Shown here in pieces: positions 51,931 through 60,677 of a DNA stretch of 64,000 nucleotides; within the stretch, counting starts at the first letter, position 1, and each line of letters begins with the position of its first letter. The DNA is from Rhodospirillales bacterium (GTDB taxonomy: Bacteria; Pseudomonadota; Alphaproteobacteria; Rhodospirillales; Casp-alpha2). Under the pieces are notes generated by a model. That model saw nothing but the letters and a program-made list of their open reading frames with translations. It was not told the origin of the DNA and did not search any database. The stretch lies in contig JAGLED010000008.1 of the NCBI GenBank assembly GCA_023145215.1, positions 62,001 through 126,000 of the forward strand. Reading direction: 5' to 3'. Both the position numbers and the translations under genes were made by a program.

Positions 51931-53223
51931 ATGGCCTTCGAAGAACACCCGTTACGGGCCGAACTGACGGCGGAGATGAACGCCCGCCCGCATGCCGTGA
52001 TATTGGCGCCGGCGCAAATCTCGCACATCACCTGCGTCACCGGCGAGGAGAGCGGTGACGCAGACCGTGAGCATCTGAAAGCGCTCTGCCAATCATTCAA
52101 AGTCTCGGCGCCGGCGGCGTCGGCGTCCCAATTCGACGCCGATTTCGGGCCGTTCAGACTGAAATGGGAACGGCACACGGAATTTTCCGCCTACACGCTC
52201 ATCAAGGAAGGCGGCTTCGACCAACCGTTCAAGGGTTTGCCCGTCGGCGAAGTGCCGTCGGATTGGTTGGACGCGCTACCGGGGAAGGTATTGACGGCGC
52301 TCCATATCTCTATCGAAACGGGCGCGACGCCGGAGCGTGAGGGCGCGGACCTTGCCGGCTTGTTCGACAACAATTCGATTGTCGGCGCCAACGTCGCCGA
52401 CAAGCGCGCGACGTTGTGGACCGATTACCAGCTTCACACGGACGGCTTCCTCCGTTTCCTGATCCGCAACTGCGACATGAGCGCATCGTCCTTGGGACGA
52501 CTGGTCAAGCGTCTCTGCGAGATGGAAACCTATCGCATGATGGCAATGCTGGCGTTGCCGCCGGCACGCGAAGCCCGACCGGTGATCGCGGATTTGGAAC
52601 AGAACCTCTCCGACATTCTGCAGACCCTTGCGTTTAGCGACGGCACCGACGACGAACAGCGGCTTTTGGAGCAGCTTTCCAAAGTCGCCGCCGAGACGGA
52701 ACGCACGTCCGCTTCGCTCAATTACCGGTTCAGCGCGTCCCGCGCCTACCAGGAACTGGTCGAACAACGCGCCGATGCGATGCGGGTCGAGCGTATCACC
52801 GGCGTGCAGCCGCTCACCGATTACATGATGACCCGGTTCGCGCCGGCAATGGAAACCCGGGACAACCTGACCCGCCGGATCGAGACCTTGAGCCGCCGCG
52901 TCGCCCGTGCAAGCGACCTTTTGCGCACGCGCGTCGACGTTGCGCTGGAGGCGCAGAACCGCGATCTTCTGCAATCCATGGACCGGCGCGCCAAGTTGCA
53001 GCTTCGCCTGCAGCAAACCGTCGAGGGGCTGTCAGTTGTCGCGGTTAGTTATTATCTCCTGGGTCTGCTAGGCTATATCGTCAAAGGTGTGCACGATACT
53101 TATGACTTCGGCTTCGATACCGATGTCGCGTTGATGGCACTGTTGATCCCTGTCGTCGCCCTGGTTTGGTGGGGCGTGCATCGGGTCAGGGATGCCGTGA
53201 TGAATCCGCCAAAGTCGGACTGA
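51931..53223 (+). CDS. DUF3422 family membrane protein
   Basis: 430 residues. FEEHPLRAELTAEMNARPHA at the start and GPFRLKWERHTEFSAYTLIK are hallmarks of DUF3422. A helical middle (LTRRIETLSRRVARASDLLR, LRTRVDVALEAQNRDLLQSM) precedes two C-terminal membrane segments (VVAVSYYLLGLLGYIVKGV and MALLIPVVALVWWGVHRVRD). This resembles an inner-membrane sensor or CorA-like layout, but the function is unknown. Confidence 0.82.
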   Translation: MAFEEHPLRAELTAEMNARPHAVILAPAQISHITCVTGEESGDADREHLKALCQSFKVSAPAASASQFDADFGPFRLKWERHTEFSAYTLIKEGGFDQPFKGLPVGEVPSDWLDALPGKVLTALHISIETGATPEREGADLAGLFDNNSIVGANVADKRATLWTDYQLHTDGFLRFLIRNCDMSASSLGRLVKRLCEMETYRMMAMLALPPAREARPVIADLEQNLSDILQTLAFSDGTDDEQRLLEQLSKVAAETERTSASLNYRFSASRAYQELVEQRADAMRVERITGVQPLTDYMMTRFAPAMETRDNLTRRIETLSRRVARASDLLRTRVDVALEAQNRDLLQSMDRRAKLQLRLQQTVEGLSVVAVSYYLLGLLGYIVKGVHDTYDFGFDTDVALMALLIPVVALVWWGVHRVRDAVMNPPKSD

Positions 53224-53266
53224 GATCGCGTGCCGCCCGGGAAATGACCCGGAAAGGCCTGTTGCT

Positions 53267-53746
53267 ATGCCATTCAGATACAAAGTCCTACCTGACCACA
53301 GACTTCTTTTCGGTGTGTTCCACGGGACGTTGACGCCCGACGAGTATTTGAACGGCATCGAAGAGTTGAGCCGAAACCAGGCATTCGAACCCGATTACGA
53401 TCGCCTTGGTATTCTTCACGACGATCTCGATCTATCCCTGTTCGGCCTGAAAGAATTGCATGCGATCAGGGATCGAATGAGCACCGCCTATTACGGTAAC
53501 CATCGCCCCGCCGATACTGAAAAGCGGTCGTACCGGATTGCCTTGGTGTCGAAACCTTCGATCAATGAGACCATGCTCAAGCTCTATGCGGCAACGTTGG
53601 CATCGAGCTTAGTACCAACGGTATCAATGAAGATTTTTCCAAAACTCGACAAGGCGCTTGGATGGCTGGAACGGGACGAACTCGCCGCGCAGTTCGCCGA
53701 ACCGGATTGGGTCGCGTTCATGGCGTTCGATGCACGCTCAGGCTAG
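53267..53746 (+). CDS. SpoIIAA/STAS-like hypothetical protein
   Basis: 159 residues: MPFRYKVLPDHRLLFGVFHG, LTPDEYLNGIEELSRNQAFE, then a STAS-like beta-alpha pattern and YRIALVSKPSINETMLKLYA. No signal or membrane segment. Similar short proteins occur in Rhodospirillales genomes without known role. It follows the DUF3422 gene by 43 bases and overlaps the convergent BNR gene by 9 bases. Confidence 0.55.
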   Translation: MPFRYKVLPDHRLLFGVFHGTLTPDEYLNGIEELSRNQAFEPDYDRLGILHDDLDLSLFGLKELHAIRDRMSTAYYGNHRPADTEKRSYRIALVSKPSINETMLKLYAATLASSLVPTVSMKIFPKLDKALGWLERDELAAQFAEPDWVAFMAFDARSG

Positions 53747-54841
53747 TTCGAACCTGACACAGGCCACCGGCGGCAGGCGGCAGTCCGGCGCCGTCCATAT
53801 TTCCCCGCCGTCGGCGGAAATCCAGAGACCGCCACTTGTCGATCCGAACGCGAGTTGCATGCCCGTTGCGTCCACATCGAGCGCATGACGATAGACGAGA
53901 TCATAGGCATGACGCGCGGGAAGCCCCCGATCGAGGACGTCGAAGGTTTTTCCGCCATCTCGTGTTCTTGAAACCACCACCTTGGCATCGACGGGGAACC
54001 GCTGCTCGTCCTTGATCGCGGGCACGAACCACGCGACATCGGGATCCTGCGGGTGTGCGACGACGGCGAACCCGAAACCGGACGGTTTGGCGCTTTCCAG
54101 CGGCGACCAGGTCATTCCGTAATCCGTGGAGCGGTAGATGCGCGAGTGATGCTGGCACCAGATGACTTCCGGATGTGCCTTGCAGTGTGCAATCTGATGA
54201 ATGTCCTGCGCAATCGGGTCGTGCCGCTGGTCCGGCGGCATGTATTCGTTGTCGAACCCATCTCCGATATTCGTCCAAGACACGCCGCCGTCCTCGGTCT
54301 GCCAGATGCCGGCGCACGACACGCCGATGGTCAGCTTGTCGGCGTTCTTGGGGTCAACCAGAACAGAACTCAGACCTGGCTGCTCTCCGCCGGCGACGCC
54401 CATCCATTTCCGTCTATCCGGCATCATCCATAAAGCATCGTTCAATGTCCACGTCGCACCATTGTCGTCGGATCGGAACAAACCGCCCGGCATGGTCCCG
54501 GCCCAGAATGCACCATCCTTACCGGCCGGGTTGATATTCCAGATGCGCCCGACCGACCAGGGATGTGGATCGTCATCGGCGTCATCAGGTTTTTTGGGAA
54601 ACGTGGGAACCCGCATTTCCTGCCATTCACCATCTCCCTCCCGCCGCCAGAGCTTCGGGCCGAAATGGCCAAGATCGAGTGCGGCCAAAGTCGTCTGACC
54701 ATCCGAATAAACCGCCGACACCGGTTCGCCGAGAAACTTCGTTTCATCGATATCCCAGCCGCCGTTCTTTCGGACCAGAATGAAAAGCCCCTTGCGGGTG
54801 CCGACATACAGTTTGCTTGCCACGTCAACCTTCCTTGTCAC
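53738..54841 (-). CDS. BNR/sialidase-fold repeat protein
   Basis: 367 residues forming a beta-propeller with Asp-box repeats: FRSDDNGATWTLNDA, WQTEDGGVSWTNIGDGF, YRSTDYGMTWSPLES, SRTRDGGKTFDVLDRG and ISADGGEIWTAPDC. Sialidase catalytic residues are not evident, and no signal peptide is present, so it is more likely a cytoplasmic propeller of the WD40/YVTN/BNR class, common in bacteria with unknown function. It is followed upstream by the ThiS-like gene 4 bases away, suggesting an operon. Confidence 0.8.
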   Translation of the reverse strand: MTRKVDVASKLYVGTRKGLFILVRKNGGWDIDETKFLGEPVSAVYSDGQTTLAALDLGHFGPKLWRREGDGEWQEMRVPTFPKKPDDADDDPHPWSVGRIWNINPAGKDGAFWAGTMPGGLFRSDDNGATWTLNDALWMMPDRRKWMGVAGGEQPGLSSVLVDPKNADKLTIGVSCAGIWQTEDGGVSWTNIGDGFDNEYMPPDQRHDPIAQDIHQIAHCKAHPEVIWCQHHSRIYRSTDYGMTWSPLESAKPSGFGFAVVAHPQDPDVAWFVPAIKDEQRFPVDAKVVVSRTRDGGKTFDVLDRGLPARHAYDLVYRHALDVDATGMQLAFGSTSGGLWISADGGEIWTAPDCRLPPVACVRFELA

Positions 54842-54845
54842 CTCG

Positions 54846-55115
54846 TCAGCCCCCGGAGAGGGCCTGAAAAATATGAATTTCGCTCTTGTCGTTCAGCGCG
54901 ACCGAGAGGTTCGTCCGGTCTCTTACCTGCATGCCGTCGATAAACACCGCAACGTGCCGGCGGATTGCACCCTGATCATCCAGGATATAGCCCTTCAATT
55001 GCGGATGGTCGGAGAACACATTTCCGAGTACCGCGTCGAGCGTGTCTCCCGGGGCCACGACGGTCGGCGCATCAATGAATCGCGCCAGTTGGCTCGTGAA
55101 GAACACGGTCGGCAT
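54846..55115 (-). CDS. ThiS/MoaD family sulfur-carrier-like protein
   Basis: Start at MPTVFFTSQLARFIDAPTVV (55115), after TAGGAGCTT-like AGGAG on the minus strand; 89 residues. The beta-grasp pattern (VVAPGDTLDAVLGNVFSDHP, RRHVAVFIDGMQVRDRTNLS) ends in QALSGG, whose Gly-Gly could be adenylated and thiocarboxylated. It is not next to thiamine or molybdopterin genes, so its pathway is unknown. It sits in an operon with the BNR, SRPBCC and ArsR genes. Confidence 0.78.
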   Translation of the reverse strand: MPTVFFTSQLARFIDAPTVVAPGDTLDAVLGNVFSDHPQLKGYILDDQGAIRRHVAVFIDGMQVRDRTNLSVALNDKSEIHIFQALSGG

Positions 55116-55122
55116 AGGAGCT

Positions 55123-55584
55123 TCAGACGTCCGCCGCTTCCGGCAAGTACGCGTCGAGACGAGCAAAGCTTCTTCCCCACCCTTCGCCGTGCAGATCGCG
55201 GAGTTCGGTCGTATCGAACAGTGTATGAACCATCGTCATTTCGGTTTTTCCATCCACCTCTTCGAGCGTCACGGTGACGACGGTTTCGGTCCCTAATCCC
55301 CCGTTCTCCCAATCCCAGGTGAACGACACACGCTCGGGTTCATCTATCTCCAGGTACTTCCCGACCACAACGTGCAGCGTTCCGTCTTCGAGCGTCATTT
55401 CCGAGCGGATGACGCCACCAACCCGAAGGTCGTTGCGGATACGGTTGTTGCAGGTCTGATCACATCCCCACCAACGCGCCATGTGCTCCGGCTGGGTCCA
55501 CATCTTGAAGACAAGCGCACGCGGCGCATCGAACGTTCGCGTCATCGTCAGTACGCGTGTGGTCGTATCAGTGCTTGCGTCCAT
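55123..55584 (-). CDS. SRPBCC (AHSA1-like) protein
   Basis: 153 residues with the START-like fold pattern of AHSA1 homologues: LTMTRTFDAPRALVFKMWTQ, EHMARWWGCDQTC, VSFTWDWENGGLGTETVVTV and TMVHTLFDTTELRDLHGEGW. Such proteins bind hydrophobic ligands and are often paired with ArsR regulators, as here; the genes overlap by 17 bases. The ligand is unknown. Confidence 0.85.
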   Translation of the reverse strand: MDASTDTTTRVLTMTRTFDAPRALVFKMWTQPEHMARWWGCDQTCNNRIRNDLRVGGVIRSEMTLEDGTLHVVVGKYLEIDEPERVSFTWDWENGGLGTETVVTVTLEEVDGKTEMTMVHTLFDTTELRDLHGEGWGRSFARLDAYLPEAADV

Positions 55585-55912
55585 CGTCGGATCCCTCCTG
55601 CACCTCTTTCAAATAATCGTCGAGCCTGTCGAAGCTCTGCGTCCAGAATTTCTTGTAGGTTTCAATCCACGCATTGGCGTCCTTGAGGGGCTCGGGGTTC
55701 AGCCGGCAGGGCCGCCATTGCGCGTTGCGCCCGCGCTCGATCAGGCCGGCGTTCTCCAGCACCTTCAAATGACGGGAAATCGCCGGCATCGATATCTCGA
55801 ACGGCGCAGCCAATTCCTTGACCGTCATCTCGCCGCCTGCGAGCCGCGACAGGATTGCGCGCCGGGTTGGGTCGGCTAAAGCTGCAAACGTTCCGCTCAA
55901 TGTATCTGTCAT
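55568..55912 (-). CDS. ArsR-family transcriptional regulator
   Basis: 114 residues. The winged helix is plain: ALADPTRRAILSRLAGGEMT, VKELAAPFEISMPAISRHLK and VLENAGLIERGRNAQWRPCR. No Cys metal site is visible, which is normal for the ArsR members paired with SRPBCC proteins. It heads the operon ArsR-SRPBCC-ThiS-BNR. AT-rich direct repeats touch its start codon. Confidence 0.88.
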   Translation of the reverse strand: MTDTLSGTFAALADPTRRAILSRLAGGEMTVKELAAPFEISMPAISRHLKVLENAGLIERGRNAQWRPCRLNPEPLKDANAWIETYKKFWTQSFDRLDDYLKEVQEGSDDGRKH

Positions 55913-55939
55913 CTTTAATTAACGTATCCTTTAATTAAC
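55913..55939. promoter_or_regulatory. Direct repeats before the ArsR gene
   Basis: CTTTAATTAAC occurs at 55913 and 55929, 16 bases apart, with a further GTTAATAAC at about 55946. Each contains the palindrome TTAATTAA. Probable self-operator of the ArsR regulator, inferred from place and repetition. Confidence 0.55.
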
Positions 55940-56005
55940 TGACGCGTTAATAACAAGCGATTGCCTTGCTGTCAAACGGGGTTTTCGCGCACTCGACAGA
56001 GGGTC

Positions 56006-56034
56006 TTGTCGAAACGGAGGCGAATGCATATAAA
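56006..56034 (+). promoter_or_regulatory. Promoter of the metZ transcript
   Basis: TTGTCG, 17 bases, TATAAA; the expected start of transcription, near 56041, is the first base of the riboswitch aptamer. Confidence 0.65.
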
Positions 56035-56040
56035 TCTCTG

Positions 56041-56102
56041 CACGTGGTGATTTGTCCGACCGGCTTGCGGCCACGTTAAATAAACCCGCTAAAAGGTCTC
56101 GG
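56041..56102 (+). ncRNA. SAM-II riboswitch aptamer
   Basis: The sequence follows the SAM-II consensus: GGTGATTTG, CCGACCGGCTTGC, GCCACGTTAAA and CGCTAAAAGG in order and at normal spacing. The T-loop pseudoknot can form between these parts. It binds S-adenosylmethionine and lowers expression of metZ when SAM is plentiful. SAM-II is typical of alphaproteobacterial metA/metZ genes. Confidence 0.9.
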
Positions 56103-56113
56103 TTCGACGAGGC

Positions 56114-56139
56114 CCCTGGCGTGAGTGTCAGGGTTTTTT
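56114..56139 (+). terminator. Terminator between the SAM-II aptamer and metZ
   Basis: CCCTGGC-GTGAGT-GTCAGGG followed by TTTTTT. It lies 11 bases after the aptamer, suggesting control by early termination rather than only by hiding the ribosome site. Confidence 0.8.
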
Positions 56140-56172
56140 ATTGGACCGGGGCCCCAGAACTGGAGGCTCCTT

Positions 56173-57372
56173 ATGAGCAAAGACACGTCTTCAAAATCCT
56201 GGCGTCCGGCGACGCAACTCGTGCGCGGCGGCACGCAACGTTCGCCTTTCGAAGAGACATCGGAAGCGATCTTCCTGACGTCCGGCTATGTCTATCCAAG
56301 CGCGGACGAGGCCGAACTTGCATTTAAAGGTGACAAGCAGCGCTACATTTATTCGCGCTACGCCAATCCAACGCTATCGATGTTCGAACAACGCCTCGCC
56401 CTTCTTGAAGGCGCGGCATACGGTGTCGCCACGGCGAGCGGCATGTCGGCCGTTTTCGCGGCGCTCGCATCGCAGTTAAAGGCAGGCGATCGGATTGTTG
56501 CGTCGAAAGCGCTGTTCGGTTCGTGCCTCTACATCATCGCCGACCAGCTACCGAAGTTCGGCATCGAAGCGGATTTCGTCGACGGAACCGATTACGATGC
56601 CTGGGCGAAGGCACTTTCGACACCGGCGAACGTGGTGTTCATGGAAACGCCGTCGAACCCCTGTCTCGAAGTCATCGACATCGCGAAAGTATCCGAGATG
56701 GCGCATGCCGCCGGAGCACGCGTTGTCGTCGACAACGTGTTTGCGACCCCGATCCTGCAACGTCCCCTCGCACTCGGCGCAGACATTGTCGTTTATTCGG
56801 CCACCAAGCACATCGACGGTCAGGGTCGCACTTTGGGTGGCGCCATCCTGACCAACGACCAGGAATTCATCGAGGATCATCTGACACCCTGGATGCGGCA
56901 TACGGGGCCGGCGCTGTCCCCCTTCAACGCGTGGGTGCTGTTGAAAGGTCTCGAGACCCTTGCGGTTCGCGTCAAGCAGCACTGCGAGAACGCGGCGAAG
57001 GTTGCCGCATTTCTCGAGGGCCATCCGAAAATCGAGAAAGCAATTTATCCCGGCCTGAAGAGCCATCCCCAGCACAATCTGGCGCTGGCGCAGATGAACG
57101 GTCAGGGCTCCAGTCTTGTCGCGTTCGAAATCAAAGGCGGGAAGAAGGCGAGCTTCGCCACGCTGAACGCACTCGGCATTGTCGATATCTCCAACAACCT
57201 CGGTGACGCAAAAAGCCTGATCACCCACCCGGCGACAACGACGCACCAGCGTTTGAGCGACGAAGAAAAAACCGCGCTCGGCATCACCGACGGCCTCGTA
57301 CGCTTGTCGGTCGGCTTGGAAGACGCGGAAGATCTGATCGAGGATCTGGACCAGGCGCTCGCCGCGGCCTGA
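56173..57372 (+). CDS. metZ: O-succinylhomoserine sulfhydrylase
   Basis: The Met at 56173 with GGAGGCTCCTT before it gives 399 residues; the upstream codons are leader. The PLP lysine is in VVYSATKHIDGQGRTLGGAI, and YIYSRYANPT, YGVATASGMSAVFA and MSDVVD-like VVDNVFATPILQRPL mark the Cys/Met metabolism PLP family. MetZ makes homocysteine from O-succinylhomoserine and sulfide. The SAM-II riboswitch upstream fits a methionine role. It converges on pabC (3 bases between stops). Confidence 0.92.
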   Translation: MSKDTSSKSWRPATQLVRGGTQRSPFEETSEAIFLTSGYVYPSADEAELAFKGDKQRYIYSRYANPTLSMFEQRLALLEGAAYGVATASGMSAVFAALASQLKAGDRIVASKALFGSCLYIIADQLPKFGIEADFVDGTDYDAWAKALSTPANVVFMETPSNPCLEVIDIAKVSEMAHAAGARVVVDNVFATPILQRPLALGADIVVYSATKHIDGQGRTLGGAILTNDQEFIEDHLTPWMRHTGPALSPFNAWVLLKGLETLAVRVKQHCENAAKVAAFLEGHPKIEKAIYPGLKSHPQHNLALAQMNGQGSSLVAFEIKGGKKASFATLNALGIVDISNNLGDAKSLITHPATTTHQRLSDEEKTALGITDGLVRLSVGLEDAEDLIEDLDQALAAA

Positions 57373-57375
57373 CGA

Positions 57376-58188
57376 TCAAACGGCGCGGCGCGGCAAATCC
57401 TCGAGCCGTGCCGCCGCCGGGCCGGCGCATCCGTCACCGATGATTTTGCCATCGATCCGCACCAGCGGACGGATTGAAAGGCTCGACGTCAGAAACACCT
57501 CGTCCGCACCTTTCAACTCATCGGCCGAGATACTGCGTTCGATGACGGTTTCGGCGTTCATCACGCAGGCGCGCATGATGCCGGGCAACGCACCGTCCGA
57601 AACAGGCGGTGTCACAAGTTCCTCACCGAAGCGGCAAAACACATTGGCCGCCGTCGCTTCCGCAACCATATCGCGGGTATTCAGCAGGATCGCATCGCCG
57701 GCCCCGGCGTCGGATGCCTCACGCACGGCAATGACGGCGTCCAGGTAGTTTGTGCTTTTGACCTGCGCCAGCGGCGAGCGTTCGTTGCGCCGGGTCGTCG
57801 TTGCGATGATCGCCTCGACGGGCGCGGCATTCCCGACCATCCCCGCTGCTGCAGAGATCATCAGGGTTGGTTCGGCGGTTGCCGGCGGCAATACGCCGCG
57901 TGGTGCCGGACCGCGTAAAAGCGTGACCCTCGCAGAGCCTTCGGGAACTCCTTCGGCGGTGCAGATATTCTTTACCGCGCCGATCAGGGTCTCCTTATCC
58001 ACGCTCAACTCGATCCCGAGCACGGCCGCACCGTTATTAAGACGCGCCATGTGCCGGTCGAACCGACGTGGCGCCCCATCGACGATGGCAAGCGTCTCGA
58101 AGATACCGTCGCCGAGGGTGACCCCCCGGTCATTTGCATCGATTGCACCCTTGGCATCGGCAATCCGTCCGTTCACCCAGACTTTCAT
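57376..58188 (-). CDS. pabC: Aminotransferase class IV, probable 4-amino-4-deoxychorismate lyase
   Basis: 270 residues. The class IV PLP fold shows NDRGVTLGDGIFETLAIVDG, the Lys in SPLAQVKSTNYLDAVIAVRE and VAEATAANVFCRFGE. It releases pyruvate from aminodeoxychorismate to give 4-aminobenzoate. Class IV paralogues are hard to tell apart, but the 4-base overlap with pabB makes PabC the natural call. Start at 58188 inside the pabB stop. Confidence 0.85.
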   Translation of the reverse strand: MKVWVNGRIADAKGAIDANDRGVTLGDGIFETLAIVDGAPRRFDRHMARLNNGAAVLGIELSVDKETLIGAVKNICTAEGVPEGSARVTLLRGPAPRGVLPPATAEPTLMISAAAGMVGNAAPVEAIIATTTRRNERSPLAQVKSTNYLDAVIAVREASDAGAGDAILLNTRDMVAEATAANVFCRFGEELVTPPVSDGALPGIMRACVMNAETVIERSISADELKGADEVFLTSSLSIRPLVRIDGKIIGDGCAGPAAARLEDLPRRAV

Positions 58189-59552
58189 GATCCGGCCTCG
58201 CCGGTAACGCTGGCCAATAGCGGTGCCGCCTTGGTACGCATCTCTTCATACTCATCCGCCGGATTGCTGTCGGCGACAATACCACCGCCGGCATGCGCCG
58301 ATACGGTGCCATCCGATACCATCAGCGACCGGATCACGATGTTGGAGTCCATCGCCCCGTCCATGCCCGCCCAGAACACACTGCCGCAATAGGCGGCACG
58401 GCGGGATGCTTCCAGTTCGTGAATGATCTCCATGGCGCGGATCTTTGGCGCGCCGGTCACCGACCCGCCAGGGAAAGTGGCGCGGAACAGGTCGACAGCA
58501 TCGAAACCCGGGCGCAACTTCCCGACAATTTCGGACACCAGATGATGTACCCGGGCGAATGTTTCGAGTTCGCAAAGCGCCGTCACCCCGACGCTGCCAA
58601 TCAGGGCAACGCGGGAAATATCGTTTCGCAGCAGATCGACGATCATCAGATTCTCTGCCCGATCCTTGACGCTTTCCGTCAGTTCCAACGCATAGTCGAC
58701 ATCGACTTCGGGAACGTCGCTGCGGGGCCGCGTCCCTTTGATGGGCCGGGTTGATATTCGTCCCGACGTGTCCAGTTTCAGAAAGCGTTCCGGTGATGCG
58801 CATAACAACTGATGGCCGGGGCCACATGCCGCGTACGCCGCAAACGGCGCCGGCGTGGCCCAGCGAAGCCTGCGATAAAGCATGTAGGGCGTGAGCCCTC
58901 CCGGCAGCTCGGCGGTGGCCCGGGTCGTAATGTTGGCCTGGAATATGTCGCCGGCGTAGATGTAATCGATGGCGCGCTGCACCGCCGCTTCATAGGCGCT
59001 GCGATCCATCTCCCAATGCCACTCTGCAACGGGCGCCCGATCAAGGGGCGGCAACGTCCCGGCCGCCGCGATCTTGCCAGCCATGCCTTCGAGGCGCCGC
59101 GCCGCCGACGGACGCCCCGGCATGAGATCGGCGGCAACAACCCATGCACGATGTTCAAACGTGTCGAAGGCGACGATGGTGTCGTACAGACCCGCCGCAA
59201 CGGCCGGGAAGCCGGTGCCGCCACGATGGTTCGGCAGGCGCTCGATGACCCCGCCCAGTTCGTAGCCCAGAACGCCGCACAATCCCGTCTGAAACGGCGG
59301 CAGCGCCGGATCGGTATCGAGGTGCGCCATATGCAGGAGCGCCCGCAACTTCCCGAATGGGTCGCGGTTCGTGAGTCCGTCGGGGCCTCCAATCAAGGTT
59401 TCTGCCGGATCGGCGGCGATATAGGCGTACCGGCCCCGGCCGCCGCCTTCATCGGCGCTATCGAGCAGCACGGCGACCGGATCGCTTGCGAACGGCTGGA
59501 ACGCCGCCACGGGATCACGGTAGGGAACTTCCTTGGCTACGGGTTTGGCCAT
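58185..59552 (-). CDS. pabB: Aminodeoxychorismate synthase component I
   Basis: 455 residues of the anthranilate synthase component I/chorismate-binding family. RISTRPIKGTRPRSDV carries the PIKGT lysine specific to PabB, and FRATFPGGSVTGAPKIRAME with LEASRRAAYCGSVF is the Mg2+/chorismate site. It makes aminodeoxychorismate for folate. The glutaminase PabA is not adjacent. The gene overlaps pabC by 4 bases and forms an operon with it. Confidence 0.92.
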   Translation of the reverse strand: MAKPVAKEVPYRDPVAAFQPFASDPVAVLLDSADEGGGRGRYAYIAADPAETLIGGPDGLTNRDPFGKLRALLHMAHLDTDPALPPFQTGLCGVLGYELGGVIERLPNHRGGTGFPAVAAGLYDTIVAFDTFEHRAWVVAADLMPGRPSAARRLEGMAGKIAAAGTLPPLDRAPVAEWHWEMDRSAYEAAVQRAIDYIYAGDIFQANITTRATAELPGGLTPYMLYRRLRWATPAPFAAYAACGPGHQLLCASPERFLKLDTSGRISTRPIKGTRPRSDVPEVDVDYALELTESVKDRAENLMIVDLLRNDISRVALIGSVGVTALCELETFARVHHLVSEIVGKLRPGFDAVDLFRATFPGGSVTGAPKIRAMEIIHELEASRRAAYCGSVFWAGMDGAMDSNIVIRSLMVSDGTVSAHAGGGIVADSNPADEYEEMRTKAAPLLASVTGEAGS

Positions 59553-59587
59553 GGTTTACGCCGCCACCCCGGGGGTGGCGGCTCCGA

Positions 59588-60574
59588 TCAGAAGCTGTCG
59601 CCGAGCACCCGGTCGGGCGGGGCGTGTCCGTCGACAAAGGTTTTGATGTTGATCAGAACCTTCTCGCCCATGTCATTCCGGCCTTCGTGTGTGGCCGAGC
59701 CCATGTGCGGCAGCAGGACGACATTATCCAACGCCAGGAGTTTCGGGTTCACGGCGGGTTCGTGTTCGAAGACATCGAGACCGGCGCCCGCGATCTCGCC
59801 GTTCGACAACATGCGGGTGAGCGCATTCTCGTCGATGATTTCGCCGCGCGCCGTGTTGACGATCACCGCGTTCTCCCGGAGCAGTTTAAGACGCCGCGCC
59901 GACAACAGGTGATAGGTCGCCGGCGTGTGCGGGCAGTTGACCGAGACGAAGTCCATCCGCGCCAGCATCTGGTCGAGGCTTTCCCAATATGTCGCTTCGA
60001 GTTCGTTCTCAACCGCTTCCGGGACCTGACGGCGATTGTGGTAATGGATCGAAAGGCCGAAGCCGCGCGCGCGACGCGCCACTGCCTGGCCGATCCGCCC
60101 CATGCCGATGATCCCGAGGCGCTTGCCGTAAATGCGGTGGCCGAGCATCCAGGTCGGCGACCAGCCGGGCCAATCCCCGTTGCGGAGCTGACGCTCGCCT
60201 TCGGTCAAACGGCGGGGGACGGCCAGCAACAGCGCCATGGTCATATCCGCCGTGTCCTCGGTCAGCACGTCGGGGGTGTTGGTAATGGTCACGCCACGCT
60301 GACGCGCCGTCGCCAGATCGATGTGGTCGACCCCGGCACCGTAGTTGGCGATCAGACGCAGATTGGGCCCCGACTGACTGAGGATCTTCGCATCGATCCT
60401 GTCGGTCACGGTCGGCACGAGCACATCCGCAGTCTTCACGGCCTCCGCCAGATCGGACGCGGACATCGGCGTGTCGTCGAGATTCAGCCGGACGTCGAAC
60501 AACTCCATCATGCGGGTTTCGATGGCATCCGGTAGTTTTCGGGTGACAACGACGATTGGCTTGTTACGCGGCAT
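59588..60574 (-). CDS. gyaR: 2-hydroxyacid dehydrogenase, glyoxylate reductase/D-glycerate dehydrogenase type
   Basis: 328 residues. NAD(P)-binding GKRLGIIGMGRIGQAVARRA, catalytic Arg in NTARGEIIDENALTRML, Glu in DVFEHEPAVNPKLLAL and His in NVVLLPHMGSATHEGR are all present. NYGAGVDHIDLATARQRGV is the substrate loop. It reduces glyoxylate or hydroxypyruvate in the cytoplasm. It follows (upstream of) pabB by 35 bases on the same strand. Confidence 0.88.
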   Translation of the reverse strand: MPRNKPIVVVTRKLPDAIETRMMELFDVRLNLDDTPMSASDLAEAVKTADVLVPTVTDRIDAKILSQSGPNLRLIANYGAGVDHIDLATARQRGVTITNTPDVLTEDTADMTMALLLAVPRRLTEGERQLRNGDWPGWSPTWMLGHRIYGKRLGIIGMGRIGQAVARRARGFGLSIHYHNRRQVPEAVENELEATYWESLDQMLARMDFVSVNCPHTPATYHLLSARRLKLLRENAVIVNTARGEIIDENALTRMLSNGEIAGAGLDVFEHEPAVNPKLLALDNVVLLPHMGSATHEGRNDMGEKVLINIKTFVDGHAPPDRVLGDSF

Positions 60575-60677
60575 TTGTGAGCCCTTTCAACGCGCTTTGT
60601 TAGCCGTGGCCATAGCAATCCGGCACCGGGTTGTCCAGTAACTTGACCGAAGGCGCTACGGTGGCGATAAACACACC

